Source of the DNA: Bradyrhizobium sp. Y36
GTDB taxonomy: Bacteria > Pseudomonadota > Alphaproteobacteria > Rhizobiales > Xanthobacteraceae
Length of the DNA stretch: 64,000 nt
Direction: 5' to 3'
Assembly: GCF_002531575.1 (NCBI RefSeq)
Contig: NZ_NWTI01000001.1
Coordinates: 331,501-395,500 of the forward strand
This document shows, in pieces, positions 33,967 to 42,031 of the stretch. The position numbers were made by a program, and so were the translations under genes. Within the stretch, counting starts at the first letter, position 1, and each line of letters opens with the position of its first letter. The notes beneath the pieces are model-generated. The model did not search any database. It was not told where the DNA came from and saw nothing but the letters and a program-made list of their open reading frames with translations.

Positions 33967-34956
33967 ATGAACCGCCGCGAACTCCTGAAGGCCGCTGCCG
34001 TGCTGCCGCTAGCACAGGCAGCTTGCTCTCAGTCAAGCTTTGCCCAAGCTCTTTACCCCGCCCGCAACATCACACTGATCGTGCCGTTTCCAGCGGGCGG
34101 CCAGGCTGACCTTGCGGCGCGCCCCGTCGCGATGGCGCTGGAGCGGATTCTCGGCAAACCCGTGATCGTCGACAACCGCGCCGGTGGCGGCGGCGGCTCG
34201 GTCGGCAATGCCGCGGCGGCGCGCGCCGAGCCCGACGGCTACACGCTGCTGATGACGCTGTCCTCGCTCGCGGTGCTTCCCGAGGCCGACCGGCTGTTCG
34301 ACCGTCCCGTTGCCTACGAAGTCTCGCAGTTCATGCCGATCGCGCGCGTGCTCGCCGATCCCACGCTGCTGGCGGTGCCGGCCTCCGCACCGTGGAAGAC
34401 GGCGCAGGATTTCATCGAGGACGCATCGAGGCGCCCGGGCCAGATCACCTACGGCTCGTCCGGTCCCTACGGCACGCTGCATGTGGCGATGGAGATGTTC
34501 GCGAACAGTGCCGGCATAAAATTGCTGCACGTGCCGTTCCGCGGCGCAGGCCCCGCGCTCACCGCGCTGCTCAGCGGCACCGTGCAGGCGATCGCCGCCG
34601 CGCCGGGCACGCTGAAGCCGCAGGTCGACGACGGCAAGCTGCGCGTGCTCGGCAATTGCGGCGCGCAACGCGTCGCGAGCTTCCCTGACGTGCCGACCTT
34701 CCAGGAGCTCGGCTACAAGGACGTCGAGATGTACATCTGGGCCGGGCTGTTCGCGCAGAGTTCTCTTCCCGCGCCGATCGCGACCCGCCTGCGCGAGGCG
34801 ATGGGGCAGGTGATGACGAGCCCCGACGTGCTCAAGGCCTTCGAAACCTCGGGCAGCCTCGTTGCCTATCAGGACGCGCCGGCCTTCGCGCAATTCGTCG
34901 CGACCGACAGCACGCGGCTGATCGCGGCGGTGAAGAAGATCGGCAAGGTGGAGTAG
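33967..34956 (+). CDS. Tripartite tricarboxylate transporter substrate-binding protein (Bug/TctC family)
   Basis: The 329-residue protein has a Tat-like leader (NRRELLKAAAVLPLAQAACS) and the Bug signature: ITLIVPFPAGGQADLAARPV, VIVDNRAGGGGGSVGNAAAA, PDGYTLLMT, YGSSGPYGTLHVAMEMF and HVPFRGAGPALTALLSG. Bug proteins bind carboxylates in the periplasm and deliver them to TctA/TctB membrane partners. No such partners are nearby, so this is an orphan, as is common in this family; the ligand is unknown. GGGGAGGT precedes the ATG. Confidence 0.93.
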   Translation: MNRRELLKAAAVLPLAQAACSQSSFAQALYPARNITLIVPFPAGGQADLAARPVAMALERILGKPVIVDNRAGGGGGSVGNAAAARAEPDGYTLLMTLSSLAVLPEADRLFDRPVAYEVSQFMPIARVLADPTLLAVPASAPWKTAQDFIEDASRRPGQITYGSSGPYGTLHVAMEMFANSAGIKLLHVPFRGAGPALTALLSGTVQAIAAAPGTLKPQVDDGKLRVLGNCGAQRVASFPDVPTFQELGYKDVEMYIWAGLFAQSSLPAPIATRLREAMGQVMTSPDVLKAFETSGSLVAYQDAPAFAQFVATDSTRLIAAVKKIGKVE

Positions 34957-35051
34957 GTTCCAGGTCTGTTTTCACATTTTTTTGTTGGTCCAGAACCGGC
35001 TCTCGCCTCATTAATTGATGAGAATTCGTGGGAATCGAGAAGGATCGGGAT

Positions 35052-35405
35052 ATGCGAACAGAGCGGATTGCGCTGGGTGTCGTGCTCGCGATCGGCGGCA
35101 TCGTCGCGCCGGGCGCAGCATTCGCCGAGGAATATCGCGGGACCATGGAACAGCAGATGGCCTGCACGCCGGACGTCTGGCGTCTCTGCAGTGACCAGAT
35201 CCCCGACGTGAGCCGGATCACGGCTTGCTTGCAGCAGAACACGCCGCAGCTCTCGAGCGGCTGCCGCGCCGTGTTCCAATCCAACAACCAGATGCCGCCG
35301 CAGCAGCAGGTCCCGCGCAATCGCGCCGCGCCGCCGCGTTACAACACCGCGCCGCCGCCACCTTCGCAGGCGCAGCCGCGTCCCTATGACGATAACGACG
35401 ACTAG
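35052..35405 (+). CDS. Small secreted cysteine-containing protein with Pro/Gln-rich tail
   Basis: The 117-residue protein has a clear signal peptide (RIALGVVLAIGGIVAPGAAFA). A short domain with four Cys follows (MACTPDVWRLCSDQIPD..ACL...SGCRAVF), and then a low-complexity tail rich in Pro, Gln and Asp. The spacing resembles the cysteine-rich-repeat proteins often seen in Bradyrhizobium; function is unknown. I chose ATG 35052 after AAGGATCGGGAT; an in-frame start at 35028 would spoil the signal peptide. Confidence 0.8.
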   Translation: MRTERIALGVVLAIGGIVAPGAAFAEEYRGTMEQQMACTPDVWRLCSDQIPDVSRITACLQQNTPQLSSGCRAVFQSNNQMPPQQQVPRNRAAPPRYNTAPPPPSQAQPRPYDDNDD

Positions 35406-35471
35406 GCTCCGACGGGAGGCTTGATCCGGAATGCGCGGCGATCGGCGCGAGCATACGGTCGTGCCGCCTCG

Positions 35472-36302
35472 TCAGCGCTCCGGCCTGCTGTCCGTTTCAG
35501 GCCGCTGTCCAAGAACCATCCGCAACACCACGCCGAACAGAATGGCTGCGACTGGCCAATGGAACCAGATTTTGTGGCTGGTGAAGAGATTGATCAGAAT
35601 CAGGAAGGCGCAGACCGTGAGGGCTGCTGCAACCGGGCGGGGCACCCTTGCAAGCCAATCCGAGACGACATTCGTCGGGGGTGATGGCGCGCGCCTGTCG
35701 TTCATCCGGGGAGCATGCGCGCGTTCGAACGGAGCTGCGCTTTCCCCGCTCGCGTAGCTCGCGGGCCCAGCAACTTGGCTACCCAGGGTCAACCGGTAGC
35801 TGGTCAGGGGCGCGATGTTCTTCATCGGGCGCTGGCCGAGGCAGTCGAAGCCGACCGACAGCTTGTTGTGCACCTGGTCGTAGACAGAGCTCGAGATCAC
35901 GACGCCGCCGGGCTCGGCGAGCTCCTGCAGGCGCGATGCGATATTGACGCCGTCGCCGTAGATGTCGGTGCCGTCAACCATGACGTCGCCGAGGTTGATG
36001 CCGATGCGAAACCGCATCGGGTTCGCCTGCGGCGTGTCCGCAGCCTGACTGGAGATCTCCTGCTGGATCTCGACCGCGCATTGCACGGCCTCGACGACGC
36101 TGGCGAACTCGGCGATCACGGCATCGCCCCAGGTGTTCACGATACGGCCGTCATGGCGCTCGACCAGCCGCGCAATGGCCGTGCGGTAGCGGCGTAGCGT
36201 CTCCAGCGTCCCGGCTTCGTCCGCTTCCATGAGACGCGAATAGCCGTACACGTCGGCGCACAGCACGGTGGTCAGTCGTCGCTTCACCTTGTCGTCGGTC
36301 AT
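35472..36302 (-). CDS. Class III adenylate/guanylate cyclase domain protein with C-terminal membrane segments
   Basis: The 276-residue protein has a class III catalytic domain at residues 1-170: VLCADVYGYSRLM (metal Asp17), NTWGDAVIAEF (second Asp60) and YGDGVNIASRLQELAEPGGV. Two hydrophobic segments follow at the C-terminus (VAAALTVCAFLILINLF, WPVAAILFGVVLRMVLG), so the domain is tethered to the inner membrane. It should make cAMP from ATP as a dimer. Such small cyclases are numerous in Bradyrhizobium. ATG 36302 is chosen because the longer frame upstream lacks similarity. The signal sensed is not evident. Confidence 0.88.
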   Translation of the reverse strand: MTDDKVKRRLTTVLCADVYGYSRLMEADEAGTLETLRRYRTAIARLVERHDGRIVNTWGDAVIAEFASVVEAVQCAVEIQQEISSQAADTPQANPMRFRIGINLGDVMVDGTDIYGDGVNIASRLQELAEPGGVVISSSVYDQVHNKLSVGFDCLGQRPMKNIAPLTSYRLTLGSQVAGPASYASGESAAPFERAHAPRMNDRRAPSPPTNVVSDWLARVPRPVAAALTVCAFLILINLFTSHKIWFHWPVAAILFGVVLRMVLGQRPETDSRPER

Positions 36303-36361
36303 GGTCGTTATGCTAGCCTCCCTGACCGGCAAATGCACCAGGCATCCTGTCCGGCGCCGCC

Positions 36362-36829
36362 TTACGGCCTGATCTCGCAGACATCCACCCATTCGGCCGC
36401 GGTCAGCTCGGCCATGCGGTCCGGGGTGATGCGCACCGCGCTGTGGGTCGAGCCCGCGGCGGGGACCACGACATCGAACGCCTTCAGCGACACGTCGCAA
36501 TAGACCGGCAGCGGCGATTTCAGCCCGAACGGACAGACGCCGCCGACCTCGTGGCCGGTGATGTCGGCGACCTCCTCCAGCCCCAGCATCTTCGGCTTGC
36601 CGCCGAACTGCGCCTTGACCTTCTTGTTGTCCATCCGCGAGGTGCCGGCGGCCACGATCAGGATCACGCGCTCGCCGACGCGCAAAGACAGCGTCTTGGC
36701 GATCATGCCGGGCTCGACGCCATAGGCTTCGGCGGCCAGGGTTACGGTCGCCGAGCTGATCGGCGATTCCATGACTGATATGTCGGGGGCTTTCTCGGCG
36801 AAGAAGGCGCGAACGGATTCCAGGCTCAT
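36362..36829 (-). CDS. YbaK/EbsC-family aminoacyl-tRNA deacylase
   Basis: The 155-residue protein has the YbaK/ProX editing fold: MIAKTLSLRVGERVILIVAA, with the conserved Lys; KKVKAQFGGKPKMLGLEEV; HEVGGVCPFGL; and GSTHSAVRI. Relatives hydrolyse mischarged Cys- or Ala-tRNA(Pro) in the cytosol. I chose ATG 36829; the frame upstream to 36874 overlaps the HAD gene and looks unconserved. It follows the haloacid dehalogenase gene by 37 bp on the same strand, probably co-transcribed. Confidence 0.92.
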   Translation of the reverse strand: MSLESVRAFFAEKAPDISVMESPISSATVTLAAEAYGVEPGMIAKTLSLRVGERVILIVAAGTSRMDNKKVKAQFGGKPKMLGLEEVADITGHEVGGVCPFGLKSPLPVYCDVSLKAFDVVVPAAGSTHSAVRITPDRMAELTAAEWVDVCEIRP

Positions 36830-36866
36830 TCCGGGCAGCTCATGCAAGACTAGCGGGCGGCGATGC

Positions 36867-37598
36867 CTAAGCAATCATCGGCAGCTCGGAGAGCGCGCGG
36901 ACCCGGTGGTCCGGTGCGAAGCCAAGCTCGTCCATCTGGGTGCGGATCGCCTTGAACATGGTGAGCGGTGCCACGAGTTCGGTCTCGAGGCAAGCCAGCG
37001 CCATGGCCTCCGGCGTCACCCGCTCGATCCAGGCGACGGTCAGCCCGAACGCCTTCGCCCCCGCCACGTCCCAGGGATTGGACGAGACGAACAGCACTTC
37101 CTCGGGCGCGGTGCCGAGCTCCTCGCCGATCAGCTGATAGGCCGCCGGGCTCGGCTTGAAGATCTTCTTGGCGTCCACGCTGATGGTGGCATCGAGCAGG
37201 CGGTCGAGCCCGGAATTGCGCACCAGCGCGTTCAGCATGTCCGGGCTGCCGTTGGAGAGGATGGCGAGCTTGCGCGGCTTCAGCGCAGTGAGCGCTGCAG
37301 TCGCATCCGGATAGAGATCGAGATGCAGGTACTTCTCGATGACGCGCTCGAACGCCTCGTTCTCGTAGTCCAGCCCGAGCACGCGCAGCGTATAGGCCAG
37401 CGAGTCTCGGGTCACCGCCGTAAAATCCTGGTAAGCCTGCATCAGCGAGCGCAGCCAGGTATATTCGAGCTGCTTGATGCGCCAGACCTGCGTGATGATC
37501 TCGCCATAGCCCGGAAACGCGTCCTCGGTGATCTCAGCCACCGACTGGATGTCGTAGAGCGTCCCGTAGGCATCGAAGACGACGGCGTTGATGGGCAT
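36867..37598 (-). CDS. Haloacid dehalogenase type II (HAD superfamily)
   Basis: The 243-residue protein has HAD motif I VVFDAYGTLYD with nucleophile Asp9, motif II AILSNGSPDMLN (~115), motif III Lys in KIFKPSPAAYQ and motif IV FVSSNPWDVAGAKAFG. The tyrosine after Asp and the SSNPWD motif are typical of L-2-haloacid dehalogenases, which replace halogen by hydroxyl on short 2-haloacids. I chose ATG 37598, with AAGGA upstream. It lies 101 bp downstream of the alcohol dehydrogenase gene. Confidence 0.92.
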   Translation of the reverse strand: MPINAVVFDAYGTLYDIQSVAEITEDAFPGYGEIITQVWRIKQLEYTWLRSLMQAYQDFTAVTRDSLAYTLRVLGLDYENEAFERVIEKYLHLDLYPDATAALTALKPRKLAILSNGSPDMLNALVRNSGLDRLLDATISVDAKKIFKPSPAAYQLIGEELGTAPEEVLFVSSNPWDVAGAKAFGLTVAWIERVTPEAMALACLETELVAPLTMFKAIRTQMDELGFAPDHRVRALSELPMIA

Positions 37599-37699
37599 GG
37601 GCTGTCCTTCGGGATCGTCGGGGCGCAGGACTTTACCCCGCGCCGCGATATCGATCCAAGGAGGAAAGGTGCTTCTAGCGCCGTTCCGCTGGCGGCGAA

Positions 37700-38710
37700 C
37701 TAGAGCTTTACGACGATCTTTCCGAAATGTGATCCGCTTCGGAGGTGTGCATAGGCTTCGGGGACTTCGTCGAAACCGTAGATGCGATCGACGATCGGAT
37801 GGATCGAATGCTCGCTCAGGAAGCGGTTCATCGTCGTGAAATGCTCGACCGATCCGACGGTGACACCGATGATGTCGGCATTCTCCCACTGAAGGCGCGC
37901 AAGGTCGGGCTTCGGACCGAATCCCGTCAAAACACCGATTTGAATGATCTTGCCACCTGAAGCGACCGATCGCAGCGATCGGTCATAGGTGCCGGGACCG
38001 CCGAGCTCGAGGATATGGCTGGCGCCTGCGCCATCCGTCGCCTTCATCAGGGCGACATCCCAATCGGGCGTGTCACGGTAGTTGATGAGGATCGAGCCGC
38101 CCAGCGCCCGGGCGCGGGCAAGCTTTTCATCCGAGGAGGAGATCACGATGGCGCGCGCTCCGAGCGCCGTCGCGAATTGCAGTCCGAACAGCGCAACGCC
38201 GCCCGTCCCCTGGACGAGCAGTGTGTCGCCCTTGCCCATCCTGCCGCGTGTGACGAGGCCGTGCCAGGCCGTGACGCCGGCACAGGGCAGCGTCGCCGCT
38301 TCGATCGAGGATAAGTGCGCCGGCACGGGGACGAGCGCCGTGGCCGGCAGCACGACATACTCGGCCAGCATTCCGTCCATCGTGTTGCCACCGAGGGACG
38401 ACGAAACATAGCTGGACTTGAACGGACCCGAGATCCAGTCGCGAAAGAACGACGCGGCAACGCGGTCCCCAACGCGCCATTGCGCGACGTGGGAGCCGAT
38501 GGCGTCAACGACGCCCGCACCGTCGGAAAGGGGTATGCGGCCGGTGAGCTCATTTTGGCCCGCGCGGTCGAGGATCAGAAGATCCCGGTAGTTCAGGCTT
38601 GCGGCTTCGACCTTGACGCGGACTTCGCTATTGCCGGGTTCGGGCTTGCTGACGTCGGTTCGCACGAGGCGGCCGGCCCCGGCATGGCTGTTCAAATGGT
38701 AGGCTTTCAT
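37700..38710 (-). CDS. MDR-family NAD(P)-dependent alcohol dehydrogenase / quinone oxidoreductase
   Basis: The 336-residue medium-chain dehydrogenase has SLNYRDLLILDRAG (~36), LPCAGVTAWHGLVTRG (~142), the cofactor loop VQGTGGVALFGLQFA and SSSDEKLARARALG. The structural and catalytic zinc Cys sets are not evident, so it may be a zinc-free quinone-reductase-like enzyme. It is divergent from a MerR gene. The intergenic 82 bp carries a textbook MerR promoter pointing into this gene, so MerR very probably activates it in response to a chemical or stress signal. Confidence 0.92.
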   Translation of the reverse strand: MKAYHLNSHAGAGRLVRTDVSKPEPGNSEVRVKVEAASLNYRDLLILDRAGQNELTGRIPLSDGAGVVDAIGSHVAQWRVGDRVAASFFRDWISGPFKSSYVSSSLGGNTMDGMLAEYVVLPATALVPVPAHLSSIEAATLPCAGVTAWHGLVTRGRMGKGDTLLVQGTGGVALFGLQFATALGARAIVISSSDEKLARARALGGSILINYRDTPDWDVALMKATDGAGASHILELGGPGTYDRSLRSVASGGKIIQIGVLTGFGPKPDLARLQWENADIIGVTVGSVEHFTTMNRFLSEHSIHPIVDRIYGFDEVPEAYAHLRSGSHFGKIVVKL

Positions 38711-38751
38711 TGTTGCTCCTCCTCAAGTGCGTTCACTTGGGTGAGCACAGT

Positions 38752-38782
38752 CTGTAAGCTCTGACAGTGCTGTCAGGGTCAA
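38752..38782 (-). promoter_or_regulatory. MerR-type promoter with 19-bp spacer and internal dyad
   Basis: On the minus strand, -35 TTGACC (38777-38782) and a weak -10 TTACAG (38752-38757) are 19 bp apart. The spacer holds the perfect dyad CTGACAG-CA-CTGTCAG (38761-38776). The overlong spacer with a dyad is the hallmark of MerR-activated promoters. Transcription would enter the alcohol dehydrogenase gene. A second dyad, CAAGTG-CGTT-CACTTG (38724-38739), lies in the leader. Confidence 0.75.
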
Positions 38783-38792
38783 GAGGTCCCGG

Positions 38793-39140
38793 ATGAAGAT
38801 TGGCGAACTTTCCCGGCGGACGGGGGTCAGCGTCCGAATGTTGCGATACTACGAGGCCGAAGGGCTGCTCGCGCCGCAGCGGACCGACTCCGGCTATCGC
38901 GACTATGGTCCGCAGGAAGAGCAGACCGTGCGGCGGATCAAGATGCTTGGCGCTGCCGGGATGACGCTGGAGACCATTCAGCGGTTGCTTCCGTGCGTGC
39001 GGAACAATGATCCGGCCTTCACGCCGTGTAACGAGCTGCGAAGAATACTTGCCCAGCAAGTCAGCCTGATCGACGAGCGTATCGAGACGCTGAGCCAAAG
39101 CCGGACCATTCTTGCCGGCTATCTGGCAAGCGTGAACTGA
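38793..39140 (+). CDS. MerR-family transcriptional regulator
   Basis: The 115-residue protein opens with the canonical MerR wing-HTH, IGELSRRTGVSVRMLRYYEA, then EGLLAPQRTDSGYRDY, and ends in a dimerisation helix. The C-terminal effector region is short and has few Cys (PCVRN, TPCNEL), so metal sensing is possible but not established. The start follows AGAGGT. It is divergent from the alcohol dehydrogenase gene across the MerR-type promoter. Confidence 0.93.
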   Translation: MKIGELSRRTGVSVRMLRYYEAEGLLAPQRTDSGYRDYGPQEEQTVRRIKMLGAAGMTLETIQRLLPCVRNNDPAFTPCNELRRILAQQVSLIDERIETLSQSRTILAGYLASVN

Positions 39141-39240
39141 TCGCAGAACGCGTCGACGTTCGTCCGTTGGCGGATGTCGGGAAGTCGCTGCCGGGGACGG
39201 TCAGTGCCTCCGTTGCACGGACCATCCCGACGTGGCTGCG

Positions 39241-39663
39241 TTATCGTCGTCTTGTGTTCCAGGTCGCCCGCTCGGCGAAGACCTGGCTGACCTCGGCCAT
39301 ATGCTCCGTGCCCCACGTGCAGAGCGGCACGAGCGCCTGAGCGAGGCTGTGACCCAGCGGGGTAAGGCTGTAGTCCACCCGCGGCGGCACTTCCTTGTAG
39401 TCGGTCCGCTTCACGAGCCCATCGGCCTCCAGCTCCTTCAGCTGCTGGATCAGCACCTTGTCGCTGACGTCGCGGATGGCGCGCCGGAGCTCGCCGTAAC
39501 GGGTCGGGCCGCCCTGGGCGACGAAGTACAGGATCAGCGGCTTCCACTTGCCGGCGACGACCCGCAAGGTTGCATCCAGGCCGCAGGTGAACCCGGGCAA
39601 ATTCGGCGTGCAGCTCTGGACCGGTGTTGGAGCCCGTGCAGGCGGGAAAGTCGTGTCTGACAT
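39241..39663 (-). CDS. HxlR-family transcriptional regulator
   Basis: The 140-residue winged-helix protein matches HxlR: CGLDATLRVVAGKWKPLILY (~27), GPTRYGELRRAIRDVSDKVL, LKELEADGLVKR and VPPRVDYSLTPLGHSL. HxlR proteins sense electrophiles or aldehydes, often through the N-terminal Cys (here Cys27, with an extra Cys18). I chose ATG 39663; the longer frame to 39828 runs into the divergent SDR gene. Two tandem 18-bp repeats in the shared upstream region are the likely operator. Confidence 0.93.
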   Translation of the reverse strand: MSDTTFPPARAPTPVQSCTPNLPGFTCGLDATLRVVAGKWKPLILYFVAQGGPTRYGELRRAIRDVSDKVLIQQLKELEADGLVKRTDYKEVPPRVDYSLTPLGHSLAQALVPLCTWGTEHMAEVSQVFAERATWNTRRR

Positions 39664-39672
39664 TTTTTGGGC

Positions 39673-39708
39673 ACTTACCAAAAGGTGCATACTTGCCGAT
39701 AGGTGGGT
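39673..39708. promoter_or_regulatory. Two adjacent 18-bp direct repeats in the HxlR/SDR divergent promoter
   Basis: ACTTACCAAAAGGTGCAT (39673-39690) is followed immediately by ACTTGCCGATAGGTGGGT (39691-39708), 13 of 18 positions identical. Each unit has ACTT-CC...AGGT character. They lie 9 bp from the HxlR start and 40 bp from the SDR start. This is a likely HxlR operator, by position. Confidence 0.6.
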
Positions 39709-39748
39709 ATGCCGCCAGCTCAGTGCAACCTCAGTGAAGGAGCACATC

Positions 39749-40483
39749 ATGAGCAGACTACAAGGCAAGACGGCAGTGGTGACCGGCGGCGGCACCGGCA
39801 TTGGATTTGGCGCGGCGAAACGCTTCATCGACGAAGGCGCGTTCGTCTACATCTTCGGGCGGCGGCAGGAGCAGCTCGATGCCGCCGTCGCGAAGCTCGG
39901 ATCCCAGGCGCGCGCCGTCAGGGGCTCGGTGACGGATCTGGCGGACCTCGACCGTCTCTACGGGACGGTGAAGAAAGAACGAGGCGGCCTCGACGTCCTG
40001 TTCGCCAACGCCGGCACCGGGTTGTTCGCGCCGCTCGGCGAGATCACGCCCGAGCACTACGATCATATCTTCGACGTCAACGTGAAGGGATTGGTCTTCA
40101 CCGTGCAGAAGGCGCTGCCGCTGATGACGAAGGGCGCGTCCATCATCCTGACCGGTTCGAGCACGGGCGTGATGGGGACGCCGCAGTTCAGCATCTACAG
40201 CGCGACCAAGGCCGCGGTTCGCAATCTGGCGCGCAGCTGGGCGCAGGATCTGCGCGGCACCGGCATCCGCGTCAATGTGCTGTCACCGGGGCCGACCAAG
40301 ACCGAGCTTGCGCTGGAGATTGTCGGCGAGGAGGCCTTCGACGCGCTCGGCAGCACGACGCCCCTCGGCCGCGTGGCGGCCCCGTCGGAGACGGGCGCGG
40401 TCGCCGCATTCCTGGCGTCGTCGGACAGCAGCTTCATGACCGGCAGCGAGGTGTTCGTCGACGGCGGCCTCGCTCAGATCTGA
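39749..40483 (+). CDS. SDR-family oxidoreductase under HxlR control
   Basis: The 244-residue classical SDR has TGGGTGIGFGAAKRF (~13), FANAGTG (~88), TGSSTGVMG, YSATKAAVRNLARSW (YxxxK, ~151) and a C-terminal SFMTGSEVFVDGGLAQ. I chose ATG 39749 with GAAGGAG upstream; a longer frame from 39548 overlaps the divergent HxlR gene. The HxlR-SDR pairing is common for aldehyde or quinone detoxification. The substrate is unknown. Confidence 0.93.
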   Translation: MSRLQGKTAVVTGGGTGIGFGAAKRFIDEGAFVYIFGRRQEQLDAAVAKLGSQARAVRGSVTDLADLDRLYGTVKKERGGLDVLFANAGTGLFAPLGEITPEHYDHIFDVNVKGLVFTVQKALPLMTKGASIILTGSSTGVMGTPQFSIYSATKAAVRNLARSWAQDLRGTGIRVNVLSPGPTKTELALEIVGEEAFDALGSTTPLGRVAAPSETGAVAAFLASSDSSFMTGSEVFVDGGLAQI

Positions 40484-40556
40484 GGCTCCGAGCATCCAAG
40501 CGCGAGGGCTTCGGTCATCGTGATCGAAGCCCTCCATGCCGACGAAGATGCTGCTG

Positions 40557-41441
40557 CTAGATCCCCAGCAGCTTCCTCGCGTTGGCCTTGAGCACCTTCG
40601 GCCGGATCTCGTCGCGGATCTCGATCTTGGCGAAGTCCGACAGCCAGCGGTCGGGCGTGATCACCGGCCAGTCCGAGCCGAACAGCATCTTGTCCTGCAG
40701 GATCGAGTTGATGTAGCGCACCAGGATCGGCGGGAAGTATTTCGGCGACCAGCCGGAGAGGTCGATGTAGACGTTCGGCTTGTGGGTGGCGACCGACAGC
40801 GCTTCTTCCTGCCAGGGGAAGGAGGGATGGGCGAGGATGATCTTGAGGTCGGGGAAATCGGCCGCGACGTCGTCCATGTACATCGGGTTGGAATATTTCA
40901 GCCGCATCCCCATGCCGCCCGGCATGCCGGAGCCAACGCCGGTCTGGCCGGTGTGGAACAGCGCGACCGCGCCGCCATTGTTGATCTCTTCGTAGAGCGG
41001 ATAGGCCATGCGGTCGTTGGCGTAGAAGCCCTGCATGGTCGGGTGGAATTTGAAGCCGCGCACGCCGTATTCCTCGATCAGCTTGCGTGCCTCGCGGGCG
41101 CCGAGCTTGCCCTTGTGCGGGTCGATCGAGACGAAGGGGATGAGGACGTCGAGATGGTCGGAGGCGGCCTCGATCATCTCGTAATTGTTGTAGCGGCGGA
41201 AGCCGGTCTCACGCTCGGCGTCGACCGGGAAGATCACCGCGGCGATGTTCTTGGAGCGATAATAGGCCGCGGTCTCCGGCACGGTCGGCGGATGCTTGTT
41301 CGGCGACTTGAAGTATTCCGCCATCTGCGCCTGGAAATCGTCATAGCCGTCGTCGGGATGGCAGCCGCAGGGCTCCTCGGCATGGGTGTGGATGTCGATG
41401 GCGACGACTTTGTCGATATCAGGCAGCTTCAGCTTCGGCAT
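40557..41441 (-). CDS. Amidohydrolase family protein (ACMSD/resorcylate-decarboxylase-like)
   Basis: The 294-residue TIM-barrel protein has the N-terminal metal pair DIHTHAEEPC (His18/His20), GFKFHPTMQGFYAND, ALFHTGQTGVGS, KIILAHPSFPWQEEAL and the last metal Asp in FGSDWP. The pattern fits amidohydrolase_2 enzymes, many of which decarboxylate or hydrolyse aromatic acids using one zinc. The substrate is unknown. The upstream 342 bp, shared with rpmJ, contains a perfect AT-rich dyad close to the start codon. Confidence 0.9.
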   Translation of the reverse strand: MPKLKLPDIDKVVAIDIHTHAEEPCGCHPDDGYDDFQAQMAEYFKSPNKHPPTVPETAAYYRSKNIAAVIFPVDAERETGFRRYNNYEMIEAASDHLDVLIPFVSIDPHKGKLGAREARKLIEEYGVRGFKFHPTMQGFYANDRMAYPLYEEINNGGAVALFHTGQTGVGSGMPGGMGMRLKYSNPMYMDDVAADFPDLKIILAHPSFPWQEEALSVATHKPNVYIDLSGWSPKYFPPILVRYINSILQDKMLFGSDWPVITPDRWLSDFAKIEIRDEIRPKVLKANARKLLGI

Positions 41442-41471
41442 GGGTTTCCTCCCGACGGGTTGCCGAATTGA

Positions 41472-41484
41472 TTATATGATATAA
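41472..41484. promoter_or_regulatory. TTATAT-G-ATATAA dyad upstream of the amidohydrolase gene
   Basis: A perfect 13-bp AT-rich palindrome stands out in high-GC DNA, 31 bp upstream of the amidohydrolase start. Such sites are typical of GntR/MarR-type operators, but no regulator gene is adjacent. The rest of 41442-41783 carries a GC-rich hairpin near 41672-41705 and no gene. Confidence 0.45.
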
Positions 41485-41783
41485 CGAATTTGGCAAGGCG
41501 TTGGGGGCCGCGAGTGTGCAGTCCGCGAAAGTCTTTCAAAGTGCCTGCCCGCGGATGGGCCGGATCGGGCCGATCCGGCCCCTTCTTCAGTGCATCGGGT
41601 TGTTTTCGCGAATTTGCCGGTTCGGAACCGGGCGGTTAACATTGACATCACCTCCCGCCATGCCTTAAGAACCGCCCCGTCCCGGGCGGTCGTCCGCCGG
41701 CGGGAAAAATCTCATTTTGCCACATTCGCGCGTGCCGAAACGGTAGTGCCGAACACGGCCTTTCGAACGTTCAGGATTCTGCC

Positions 41784-41909
41784 ATGAAGGTCCGTAACTC
41801 GCTGAAATCGCTGCGCGGTCGCCATCGCGCCAACCGCCTGGTCCGCCGCAAGGGCCGGGTCTATGTGATCAACAAGGTGCAGCGCCGTTTCAAGGCTCGC
41901 CAGGGCTGA
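41784..41909 (+). CDS. rpmJ: 50S ribosomal protein L36 (cysteine-free paralogue type)
   Basis: The 41-residue protein begins [20 protein letters not shown] and ends [16 protein letters not shown]. This is the longer L36 form found in many proteobacteria. It lacks the four zinc-binding Cys/His of the classical 37-38-residue L36. AGGA lies at a good distance before the ATG. It stands alone as a monocistron, with a hairpin terminator 76 bp downstream. It is a basic component of the large ribosomal subunit. C-minus forms often replace the zinc form under zinc limitation; here it may be the only copy. Confidence 0.95.
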   Translation: MKVRNSLKSLRGRHRANRLVRRKGRVYVINKVQRRFKARQG

Positions 41910-41984
41910 TCAGTCGACGGCTGATCTCTGCCCTGCCGGACGCCTGACGCGCTCCCGCAAGACCACGGCTCACACGAGTTTGAC

Positions 41985-42013
41985 GCCGCCTTTGCTTTGC
42001 AAGGGCGGCTTTA
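41985..42013 (+). terminator. Terminator-like hairpin after rpmJ
   Basis: GCCGCCTTTGC and GCAAGGGCGGC pair over 11 bp (one wobble) with a TTT loop, followed by a short TTTA. Confidence 0.6.
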
Positions 42014-42031
42014 CGCGTTTAGACTTTGCCG

